DNA from: Candidatus Melainabacteria bacterium
GTDB lineage: Bacteria > Cyanobacteriota > Vampirovibrionia > LMEP-6097
Direction of reading: 5' to 3'
Length of the DNA: 9,126 nucleotides
Assembly (NCBI GenBank): GCA_028817775.1
Contig: JAPPOW010000218.1
Location: 1 to 9,126, forward strand
Within the stretch, counting starts at the first letter, position 1. Each line of letters begins with the position of its first letter. The notes below the pieces were generated by a model that was not told the origin of the DNA, ran no database searches, and was given only the letters and a program-made list of their open reading frames with translations. Shown piece by piece: positions 1-6,415 of the stretch. The translations under genes and the position numbers were made by a program.

Positions 1-1342
1 GTGTATAATCTGCTTGACGACCAGTTGTTGGACCTACGAAACCATAAATTTGACCACCTTGATTGAGACCAACTTCCGCAAGTGATCTTTGACTTCTTTC
101 AATTGCGTAAGTGAATGATTCAATGCCATCACCACGCGGGTCTGGTCCACCAGCAATTTCATCAAGAGTGACAAAAATACCAACAGGTGTTTGTCTACCA
201 AAGTTTTCTGAAAGAGGATCTAAATCATATTCTACTCTTTGTAAGCCTGGGTTGCCACCTTGCTCTGTGAAAGCAAGTGGTGCAGGAGCTAAACCGTTGC
301 GTACTCCTGTGATGCTTGATTTAAAGATTAGATCTACAAACTCTTCAAGGTGTGCTCTATTGTTGAGATCATACTCAACAGGAACTTCATTACCATCAGC
401 ATCAAAATCTGAAGTAGTTAAGCCTACTGCCATACTCTTGATTGCATCAACGAATCTAAACTTCATTGCTAGTAAATCTTTGACTTCACCGTCTTCAACT
501 ACATCCCCAAAACCACTACCATCTTCTTGAAATCTAACCAGGGGCTCACCGTTAGCTCCACGTAAAGGATTACCATCTTCATCTTCAGGCACATCCAATC
601 TGACGAATTCGTCACCTTCTTTGATAAAGAATTGAGTGCCAAGCTCATTGCCTTGATCATCAGTTAGACCGTCAAGAGCCATAACTCCATTATTGAGCAG
701 AGTCTGAGCTGCATCTTCAAAGTTTTGATCAAAACCTTCAGCAATTTGCTCCTTGAGTTTTTCTATTTGTTCTTCAGTTAAATCTTCATGGTCAATACCG
801 ACCTCTTCAAGCATTTGCTTAAGGATTTCAATTTTACGTTCAAAGATTTTTGATCTATTGATTTCTTTACGGGCAACTTTAGCGTTGTCCTTACTAATAA
901 TATTGTGACTTAAAGCTTTTTCTAGTGCCTCATTGGCTGCAGCAATTAATTTTTTGCCTTGGCTATGATCGACTATGCCTTGTGCGATCTGAGCTGCTCC
1001 CTTTGCCATCATTTCAATACCTGCCGAAGCTTTGATTGGACCAATAAACGGAATAGCTGCCATTGCTTTGAAACTTGCACCAAGTGCAACAAAACCAAAA
1101 CCAAGGGTTTTCTTGACAGTACCACTTTGCATTAGATTCTCACCTTGTGCCTTGTTTTGTTCAGCACCACTTGCAAAATATTCAGCAATTGCTTTAGATC
1201 TTTCCTGACCTTCTTTAGCTACTTGACCTAAAAATGCATGCCCTTCTTTGAGCTGTTCATACTCTTGCATAGTAGCTCTTTCTGTTAGCTTGTGGCTATC
1301 AGAAGATGCGTCTATTGCTTGTTGAGTGATGTTGTTTGGCAT
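1..1342 (-). CDS. Unrecognised protein, C-terminus beyond window (447+ aa), with Gly/Ala hydrophobic segment and EF-hand-like loop
   Basis: The minus-strand frame is open from ATG at 1342 to the window edge with no stop, so the gene is cut off at its 3' end. I read 447 codons (MPNNITQQAIDASS...). I do not recognise the family. There is no signal peptide. Residues 20-75 are charged and helical. Residues about 80-122 form a Gly/Ala-rich hydrophobic stretch broken by a proline and a few lysines (GFGFVALGASFKAMAAIPF). Residues 130-205 are again charged helix, likely coiled coil. The remainder is acidic with several D-x-x-G-N turns, one of which (residues 312-323, DFDADGNEVPVE) fits a calcium-binding EF-hand loop at positions 1, 3, 5, 6 and 12. 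No cysteine is visible. The start is 5 nt after the stop of the upstream gene, with only a weak GAGGA further back, so translational coupling is likely. A secreted or membrane-inserting role is inference only. Confidence 0.85.
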   Translation of the reverse strand, partial: MPNNITQQAIDASSDSHKLTERATMQEYEQLKEGHAFLGQVAKEGQERSKAIAEYFASGAEQNKAQGENLMQSGTVKKTLGFGFVALGASFKAMAAIPFIGPIKASAGIEMMAKGAAQIAQGIVDHSQGKKLIAAANEALEKALSHNIISKDNAKVARKEINRSKIFERKIEILKQMLEEVGIDHEDLTEEQIEKLKEQIAEGFDQNFEDAAQTLLNNGVMALDGLTDDQGNELGTQFFIKEGDEFVRLDVPEDEDGNPLRGANGEPLVRFQEDGSGFGDVVEDGEVKDLLAMKFRFVDAIKSMAVGLTTSDFDADGNEVPVEYDLNNRAHLEEFVDLIFKSSITGVRNGLAPAPLAFTEQGGNPGLQRVEYDLDPLSENFGRQTPVGIFVTLDEIAGGPDPRGDGIESFTYAIERSQRSLAEVGLNQGGQIYGFVGPTTGRQADYT

Positions 1343-1347
1343 ATTAG

Positions 1348-2019
1348 TTAAGCTGCTGCTGCTTCCTCCGTGCTTTCTTCGAAGATGAAATCTTCAGCTG
1401 GAGCTAGACCTCTATCTACCATTTCTCTAGCTAAACTTCTAGCGTTCTTGAAGCTAGTTCCTTCCCATAAGAATTCAAAAGTATTGATATAATCTTTGAA
1501 AACTTTTTTGTAAGCCTTAATATGCCAGATGATGAATCTTGCTGCATTGTCTGAATCTAAGTGATATAGAGGAACATGCTTAAGTACATAATCGTTCTTG
1601 AAGTGTTCTTTAGCTTTGCGCAAAGTCTTAACATCTTTCAAGTTGATATCAATAGAATTTGAAGCGTGGATCTGAATTGCTTTAATTTCAGCTTCAGAAA
1701 GATTTTCTTTGTCCTTGATGTATTTGTCATTTGGAATACTGAAAATATTGATATGGTTAGCATCTTCATCTAAACAAGTGTAGATAACCTTGCCGTGGTC
1801 AACTTCAATCGTTACTGTCCAAAGACCAGTCTCGTCACTGTTCTCTGCCTTGATTGTTACTGTGTCGCTATTCAAGTTAGCGCCCTTGCGAAAATGTTCT
1901 TCTTGAGCAACTGCCGCACGCAAAACTTCCATGATGCTTTGCTTTTGCGAATAGATCTCTAGAAGTTTTTCTTCGTAGAGCTTAGTCTTTTCTAAGTATG
2001 ATGCTACTGCTGTTGTCAT
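1348..2019 (-). CDS. Unrecognised 223-aa protein, middle gene of the operon
   Basis: ATG start preceded by a GGGAGA ribosome binding site about 8 nt upstream, placed in the 15-nt gap after the stop of the 486-aa gene. I do not recognise the family. Residues 1-45 are predicted helical (YLEKTKLYEEKLLEIY). Residues about 52-95 look like beta strands (TVTIKAENSDETGLWTVTIE) with the single cysteine in VIYTCLDED. Residues 105-215 are again charged and helical, with an aromatic patch (FIIWHIKAYKKVFKDYINTF). The C-terminus is a short acidic and alanine tail. There is no signal peptide or membrane segment, so it is probably cytoplasmic unless exported by a dedicated secretion system. It lies between two larger genes in the same direction with gaps of 15 and 5 nt, so it is very likely co-transcribed and may act with its neighbours, for example as a small partner protein. 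That role is speculation. Confidence 0.88.
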   Translation of the reverse strand: MTTAVASYLEKTKLYEEKLLEIYSQKQSIMEVLRAAVAQEEHFRKGANLNSDTVTIKAENSDETGLWTVTIEVDHGKVIYTCLDEDANHINIFSIPNDKYIKDKENLSEAEIKAIQIHASNSIDINLKDVKTLRKAKEHFKNDYVLKHVPLYHLDSDNAARFIIWHIKAYKKVFKDYINTFEFLWEGTSFKNARSLAREMVDRGLAPAEDFIFEESTEEAAAA

Positions 2020-2034
2020 TGTTCTATCTCCCTT

Positions 2035-3495
2035 TTACCTTCTACTCGTCCCTGTCAGCCTTGATCTTGTTCCTGAGTTGCGGCGATGTCTAGTGCCACC
2101 TGTTGAGGTACCTCCAGAGCTGCTACCGCTTGAACTCGAACCTGATGAACTGCCTTGGTTCGCTGAATAATCTGTAATAAATCTATCTGCCATTTGATCA
2201 GCATCATTGATCAAGGTATCGATATCTGTTTCACTTGGTGGGGTACCGTTGTTGTAAGCTGTTGCAAAGTTTTCAAATCTTTCTGCAATTCCAGAAAGAT
2301 CATTGTAATCACTTGCTGTAAAGCCTTCGTATCTACTTGGGTTGCTGATGCCGTTAAGTTTTATCAGTAGAGCTCCGAAATTATCCTTGGTTGTTCCTTC
2401 TGCAAGGTTCTCGTTGATGATTGAAGCACCACTAGTAATTGCTTCAAACTCCGTATCCATAAATAAATCAAAGTTGTTACCACCATTATTGAGTACTCCA
2501 GCTAGTGAGTTTGAGCCGTTGATTAAATCTGTTACTTGCTGACCATCAACATTGATACCGTTATCTGGTCTCAAGCCAACATTGATAGTGTTAATTAAGT
2601 CCATCATGCCTCTCATTTGTGCTTCGTTTGGTTGTGCGCCACCAAGGAACTTGTCCTGCTCAGCCATTACATTGTTCTGAGCTTCAGTTAGACGACGAAT
2701 AACTCTAAGGTCTACATAGTTCTCATCATCGGTTGAAAGACCTTGGAATTGTGAAATGATTGAGCTCATGCCCTGGTTGAAGTCAGTAAAGAATTGATCA
2801 TAGTTCTCTAAGTACTGATCACCAGCAATCTCATATGCATCAGGAGCTGATTGCTCAGTGAATTTTTCATCAATTAATTTAAAGCCATCTTCAATTTCTT
2901 GCCAGAAACCATTGAGTACTGCATTGGCATCATCCGGTAGATCATCTGCAAGATCATTAGATTTAGTTACAGCATCCTCGAGTAAGTTTTGGAAACTATC
3001 GCTTGTAAGATCAGTTTGATCATCTTCTGCAAGTTCTGTGAGTTGAGCAACCAAGTCAGATAGTTCACCCATTGCACTTTGCTGTTCATCGCTAACACCA
3101 GCACCGCTTAATGCTTGAGAGCTTAATCTCTCTGCTTCTGCTCTAGCATCATCTACAGCACCTTGAGCTTGTTGAATTTGAACGTCTGCTGCACGTACCT
3201 GAGCTTGTAATTTATCTTTTTCTCTTTCGTCAACTACAGTTTTGGTACCACCTTTCTTACCATCTGAAGTTACTTGTTTAGTTGGTGGTGGTGATAATTT
3301 GTCCTGAGCCTCTTTTTTGGTCATTTCGGCTCTAGTAACGCCAGATTCTGCGGACTCGATTCTTTGATTGGCCGCTGCAATTTGCGAATCCAAGATTCTC
3401 TGGTCACGGTCAGATTGACGCGCGTTGTCGGCCTTGGTTTCAGCTTTGCTGATTGCCGATCTTAATGTAGCTAGTGAGACTTTTACTGCCATCAT
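2035..3495 (-). CDS. Unrecognised cysteine-free coiled-coil protein (486 aa) with Ser/Gly-rich basic tail
   Basis: First gene of the probable three-gene operon. I do not recognise it. Two alanine-rich charged helices (residues about 8-67 and 90-127) separated by a lysine/glycine/proline linker should form coiled coils. The central part (130-440) is acidic, rich in D, N and Q, and probably helical (for example ELSDLVAQLTELAEDDQ). Residues 448-468 are a Ser/Gly low-complexity linker, followed by a strongly basic end (RHRRNSGTRSRLTGTSRR). I see no cysteine, no signal peptide and no membrane segment. The start is one of two adjacent ATG codons (3495 or 3492); neither has a clear Shine-Dalgarno sequence, and the first is part of an inverted repeat. 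Lack of cysteine and an acidic helical body are common in exported or surface proteins, but this is only suggestive. Confidence 0.87.
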   Translation of the reverse strand: MMAVKVSLATLRSAISKAETKADNARQSDRDQRILDSQIAAANQRIESAESGVTRAEMTKKEAQDKLSPPPTKQVTSDGKKGGTKTVVDEREKDKLQAQVRAADVQIQQAQGAVDDARAEAERLSSQALSGAGVSDEQQSAMGELSDLVAQLTELAEDDQTDLTSDSFQNLLEDAVTKSNDLADDLPDDANAVLNGFWQEIEDGFKLIDEKFTEQSAPDAYEIAGDQYLENYDQFFTDFNQGMSSIISQFQGLSTDDENYVDLRVIRRLTEAQNNVMAEQDKFLGGAQPNEAQMRGMMDLINTINVGLRPDNGINVDGQQVTDLINGSNSLAGVLNNGGNNFDLFMDTEFEAITSGASIINENLAEGTTKDNFGALLIKLNGISNPSRYEGFTASDYNDLSGIAERFENFATAYNNGTPPSETDIDTLINDADQMADRFITDYSANQGSSSGSSSSGSSSGGTSTGGTRHRRNSGTRSRLTGTSRR

Positions 3496-3512
3496 AAGTT
3501 AAGTAACTTATG
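3493..3512. promoter_or_regulatory. Perfect 9-bp inverted repeat over the start codon of the 486-aa gene
   Basis: CATAAGTTA and TAACTTATG are exact reverse complements separated by 2 bp. The last three bases on the minus strand are the ATG start codon. Half of it (AAGTTAAGT on the plus strand, 3497-3505) recurs as a direct repeat at 3514-3522. It could be a repressor-binding operator, or an RNA hairpin that sequesters the start codon. The gene lacks an obvious ribosome binding site, which makes control at this point plausible. No function is shown. Confidence 0.45.
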
Positions 3513-3553
3513 GAAGTTAAGTCTCGGTTAACATATTCAAAAAATATTGATAA

Positions 3554-3632
3554 TGGGATCCTGACGCTTCGCTCAGGATGACGTCGTCTACGACCCCTCA
3601 GGATGACGTCGTCTACGACCCCTCAGGATGAC
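3554..3632. repeat. Intergenic cluster of palindromic elements with a 25-bp tandem duplication
   Basis: Positions 3554-3582 are a 29-bp sequence identical to 6007-6035 inside the LdpA-like gene. It folds as ATCCTGA, loop CGCTTCGC, TCAGGAT. It is followed by a 25-bp unit (CTCAGGATGAC followed by GTCGTCTACGACCC) that starts at 3572 and again at 3597, with the first 11 bases present a third time at 3622. Each unit carries its own small palindrome, GTCGT-CT-ACGAC. Read on the minus strand, these are two partial elements abutting one complete element. The stretch lies between two minus-strand genes and has no coding potential I can support. Confidence 0.9.
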
Positions 3633-3652
3633 AGCCTTATTCGAACGTAGCC

Positions 3653-3676
3653 GAAAACCAGGGAGCGAGCTCCCGG
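3653..3676 (-). terminator. Probable intrinsic terminator downstream of the Ycf45-like gene
   Basis: On the minus strand, 13 nt after the stop of the ATPase gene, GGGAGC-TC-GCTCCC forms a 6-bp GC-rich stem. It is extended by CC/GG with one bulged T, and then followed by TTTT. The T-run is short and the loop tight, so this could instead be another member of the local palindrome family. Its position suits termination of the upstream gene. Confidence 0.45.
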
Positions 3677-3688
3677 ATGAGGCAAAAT

Positions 3689-5071
3689 TTATATTGCTTT
3701 ACTTAAATTTGGCACTTTAGGTAGTTCTGCTTGAATATTTTCCCAGTTTTGATCCATAAAGGGCAAATCTTGCACTAGCTCCTCCAGGGCTTGACTGATA
3801 ATACCTAGTGAGTTTTCTTCGACAATTTTGACACTTAAATTCTTAGATTCAGTGATTTTAAAGATCTTAGAATCAGCGCTTGAATAACTCTTAAGTGCAA
3901 AAACCACATCGGCTTCATCAAGGGTGTTAACCACGGTAAATTTGATGTCACCAAAGCTATTTGCAGCACGCTTGAGCAAGGATTTGCTGATTGCATAAGG
4001 GTAAATGGCTACCGACATACCATCTTTGTTGAATGGTAATTCTGCTACTCCGGCTTGTGCTTCTGCACGTTCGAGGATGGTAACCTGATCCGTTTCCTTG
4101 TCGCGTTTGCGCAGCTCTGGGTGGATTGGATTACCACGTAAGATTGCATCAACACTATTGGCGACATTCTTATGAATGTTGACTGTGTACTTGTCAACGA
4201 TCTCCACACAAATGTCAAAAGTAGGCTTGGAAGCGCGTTCTAGGACTGACTTACGAGTACCGCGTTTTTTGGCTTCTTCATCACCAAGAGTAACTGTTTC
4301 AATACCACCAACCAAATCACTTAGAGTTGGGTTCTGAATGACATTCTCGATATTGATACCGTGAGCTGTACCGATTAAAGTGACACCGCGTTCTGCAATT
4401 GTTCTCGCTGCTTCAGCCTCCTCAATAGTACCGATCTCATCAATAACTATTACTTCTGGAGTGTGGTTCTCGACAGCCTCGATCATTACATCATGTTGTT
4501 TCTTGTCAAACGGCAATTGCATACGGCGTGATCTACCAATTGCTGGGTGAGGTATATCACTGTCACCAGCAATCTCATTAGAGGTATCAATAACTATGAC
4601 TCGTTTTTCTTTCTGGCTTGAAAGATGATGTGCCATCTCTCTAAGCATGGTGGTTTTGCCCACGCCTGGAGGTCCTAGTAATAGTACAGATTTGTTTTGT
4701 TCTAGGTATTCTTTGATAATTTGGATGGTGCCAAAGATTGATCTACCAATTCTCATTGTTAGTCCAACTACTTCATTGGCTTTGTTTTTAACGCAACTGA
4801 TTCTGTGTAGGGTTCCTTCAAGACCGGCTCTATTGGCTTGGTCAAAAGCTCCTACTTTATTTACGATTCTATTGATAAGTTCTTTGCTGGCACTTTGGTC
4901 ACCTAGGATAATGGTTTTGTTCTTGGCGAATCTTGCTTCTGGGATTCTTCCTAGGTCTATTACGATTTCGATTAGTCTGCTGAGGTCATGTTCTTTGAGT
5001 ATTTTCTGGATTTGATTTGGGAGTAAGTCGATGATTTCTTTAACATCGTCGTTTCTGATATCTACCATCAT
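3689..5071 (-). CDS. ycf45: Ycf45/SpoIIIAA-like AAA ATPase
   Basis: A 460-aa P-loop ATPase of the kind found in cyanobacteria and some plastid genomes as Ycf45, related to the stage III sporulation ATPase SpoIIIAA. Cytoplasmic; the cellular role is poorly known, with nucleic-acid binding proposed for family members. Seen directly: an N-terminal region (residues 10-50) with the family-like stretch LIEIVIDLGRIPEARF, Walker A GPPGVGKTT at 133-141, Walker B VIVIDEIGT at 207-215, and a conserved-looking GTAHG at 234-238. A C-terminal domain (about 352-433) holds AIYPYAISKSLLKRA and EADVVFALKSY, as I recall for cyanobacterial Ycf45. I do not see a convincing R3H motif at the C-terminus; the protein ends soon after residue 440. 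AGGAAGGAA lies about 12 nt before the tandem ATG starts. It has its own promoter at 5214-5242 and no gene closely following. Confidence 0.88.
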   Translation of the reverse strand: MMVDIRNDDVKEIIDLLPNQIQKILKEHDLSRLIEIVIDLGRIPEARFAKNKTIILGDQSASKELINRIVNKVGAFDQANRAGLEGTLHRISCVKNKANEVVGLTMRIGRSIFGTIQIIKEYLEQNKSVLLLGPPGVGKTTMLREMAHHLSSQKEKRVIVIDTSNEIAGDSDIPHPAIGRSRRMQLPFDKKQHDVMIEAVENHTPEVIVIDEIGTIEEAEAARTIAERGVTLIGTAHGINIENVIQNPTLSDLVGGIETVTLGDEEAKKRGTRKSVLERASKPTFDICVEIVDKYTVNIHKNVANSVDAILRGNPIHPELRKRDKETDQVTILERAEAQAGVAELPFNKDGMSVAIYPYAISKSLLKRAANSFGDIKFTVVNTLDEADVVFALKSYSSADSKIFKITESKNLSVKIVEENSLGIISQALEELVQDLPFMDQNWENIQAELPKVPNLSKAI

Positions 5072-5213
5072 AGGCTGTGCTTTCCTTCCTTTTGCTTTGT
5101 GGGGCGATAGCAGCTATTTCATTCAACGAACGGGATCAAGGGGTTTTATGAAATTTTTAGAAACTTAAATGCCTTAACTGGAGTCATGGTGAAATTGGCT
5201 GCTGCCTATTTAT

Positions 5214-5242
5214 ATTATACCGATGAAGATTAAATTTGTAAC
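5214..5242 (-). promoter_or_regulatory. Sigma70-type promoter for the Ycf45-like gene
   Basis: Read on the minus strand: GTTACA (5242-5237), a 17-bp spacer, then TATAAT (5219-5214). The -10 box is consensus and the -35 box matches TTGACA at four of six positions. Transcription would begin near 5207 and give a leader of about 135 nt before ATG at 5071. The leader contains a possible 13-codon reading frame starting at 5187 without a visible ribosome binding site. The rest of the gap 5243-5315 is AT-rich, with no gene I can support. Confidence 0.6.
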
Positions 5243-5315
5243 TATGCTTTTCCGTTTTCACCTAGGCCCGATGCACTAATTTCACCAAAAAATCTAGAAT
5301 TTTTAGTCCAAAGCT

Positions 5316-6380
5316 TTAAAGTTTAATCATTTGCCCTAGGTGTTCCCGCTGATTTGATGAATTTTGGACTATATTTATTGCTTCTTTAATACGGTCATCT
5401 TTGCTGTTCCTGTTGCTGATTTGTTTACGCGCATATGAACCAATGGCTACACCATTCACTTTAAGTCCTTGTTCAAAAGCTTTCTGGAAAGTATTTTCAG
5501 TTACCCCACCAGCTAGTTGTATAAAAACTTGTTCACTTTGAAGATCAATGATTGATTTGGCTGCATCGATGCAATTTTGATCAGTAGAGTTTTTGCTAGC
5601 ACCAGACATTGGTCTGCCGTCAACTTGAATAATGAAGGGCTTTTGAGAGCCATGCTTGGTTTCTACTGTATCTATGATAGTGAGAGTGGCTTCTCTAAGT
5701 TCTAGCTCATTCATTTGTGCTGAACCAATACAAAATGATTCTAATTCAAACTCAGTCTCCATATTAAAGTAGAAAGTTTTAAATGCTTCAAGGTCATTAT
5801 TGAGGTGAATCTCGATAGCGCTGGCTCCCAGCTCTTGTAATTCTTGAAGTGAGTTTGGTTCAAAAGCTGACCAATTCTTGAATTTAAGTGCCTCAAACTG
5901 ACAACTCGGTAAGCAAAGTCCGCAACCAAAACAAAGATCAGGTTTGTAAAAAAACTTGTCATCCTGAGGAGCCGCAGGCGACGTCAGGATCTCATCGGTT
6001 CTATCCTGGGATCCTGACGCTTCGCTCAGGATGACAAAGGCATCTGATGGACAAGTTGGCACACAAGCTAAGCATTCAGTGCAATTTTCCTCGTTCAGCT
6101 CTATGCGTCTGAAATGTGGATCCTTGCCAATATTGACACTGACCATTATTAGTGGCTCAGCTAAATTGGGATTCTCCTTGATTGCTTCTTCGATAGCTTT
6201 GCGAGCTGAAATAACTGAATGTGGAAAAGCTGATATGTCAATCACATCTGCTCCAGCGTGAGTAAAGTAGTAAGCGTAATCTTCTATTGTTTGGTAGTCC
6301 TTAAGGGCAGCACCAATTATTAGTTTATGAAATTGATTTTCCTCTAATCTCTTTATGTAACAGGTTTTGGTCCGCAACAA
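5316..6380 (-). CDS. ldpA: LdpA-like protein with two [4Fe-4S] motifs, carrying a 26-residue repeat-derived insertion
   Basis: A 354-aa ferredoxin-type protein resembling cyanobacterial LdpA, the light-dependent period factor that in Synechococcus links redox state to the circadian clock. An N-terminal region contains GADVIDISAFP. Two motifs of the form CX2CX2CX3C follow: C100, C103, C106, C110 and C150, C153, C156, C160, enough for two cubane clusters. The C-terminal half (about 167-325) looks like an alpha/beta domain, with IIQVDGRPMSG and VFIQLAGGVTE. Residues 116-141 are encoded exactly by the 78-bp palindromic repeat. The start is TTG, supported by AAGGAG 6 nt upstream; the next codon is also TTG. 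The gene starts 35 nt after the stop of the 182-aa gene and may be co-transcribed with it. Without kai genes in view, a clock role is not implied; a redox or radical-linked role is more cautious. Confidence 0.8.
   Translation of the reverse strand: MLRTKTCYIKRLEENQFHKLIIGAALKDYQTIEDYAYYFTHAGADVIDISAFPHSVISARKAIEEAIKENPNLAEPLIMVSVNIGKDPHFRRIELNEENCTECLACVPTCPSDAFVILSEASGSQDRTDEILTSPAAPQDDKFFYKPDLCFGCGLCLPSCQFEALKFKNWSAFEPNSLQELQELGASAIEIHLNNDLEAFKTFYFNMETEFELESFCIGSAQMNELELREATLTIIDTVETKHGSQKPFIIQVDGRPMSGASKNSTDQNCIDAAKSIIDLQSEQVFIQLAGGVTENTFQKAFEQGLKVNGVAIGSYARKQISNRNSKDDRIKEAINIVQNSSNQREHLGQMIKL
5958..6035 (-). repeat. Head-to-head pair of palindromic elements inserted in frame in the LdpA-like gene
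   Basis: Exactly 78 bp, 26 codons, beginning and ending on codon boundaries (V116 to D141). The outer arms GTCATCCTGAG and CTCAGGATGAC are perfect complements (11 bp), and inner arms CGTCAGGATC and GATCCTGACG pair over 10 bp. Each half is also a hairpin by itself. The half at 6007-6035 is identical over 29 bp to intergenic 3554-3582. The half at 5958-5991 has the longer loop with AGCCGCAGGCGAC. The peptide falls in the spacer between the two Fe-S motifs. Confidence 0.92.
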
Positions 6381-6386
6381 ATCAAA

Positions 6387-6392
6387 CTCCTT
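6387..6392 (-). promoter_or_regulatory. Ribosome binding site that decides the TTG start of the LdpA-like gene
   Basis: AAGGAG on the minus strand, 6 nt before TTG at 6380 and 9 nt before the next TTG. No ATG in this frame lies close by, so the consensus spacing supports a TTG start. Confidence 0.7.
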
Positions 6393-6415
6393 AGAGTTTA
6401 AGTATAGCTTTTTGT

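Noticed and set aside
111..530. Plus-strand open frame of 139 codons
   Set aside because: It lies opposite the long minus-strand gene that is open from 1342 to the window edge. Its composition (many S, P, K, T) is typical of an antisense shadow, and no ribosome binding site or family resemblance is visible.
3554..3632. CRISPR array
   Set aside because: The 25-bp units abut directly with no spacers, and the sequence is a palindromic element also found inside genes.
4647..5015. Plus-strand open frame of 122 codons
   Set aside because: It is antisense to the ATPase domain and Walker A of the Ycf45-like gene; no start signal.
5188..5286. 9-bp inverted repeat GGTGAAATT / AATTTCACC flanking the promoter of the Ycf45-like gene
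   Set aside because: The arms are 81 bp apart and AT-rich; chance occurrence is likely, and no further copy supports a binding site.
5291..5308. Weak hairpin with T-run after the LdpA-like gene
   Set aside because: The stem is only A-T pairs (AAAAAT with ATTTTT) and too weak to call a terminator, though termination somewhere here is expected.
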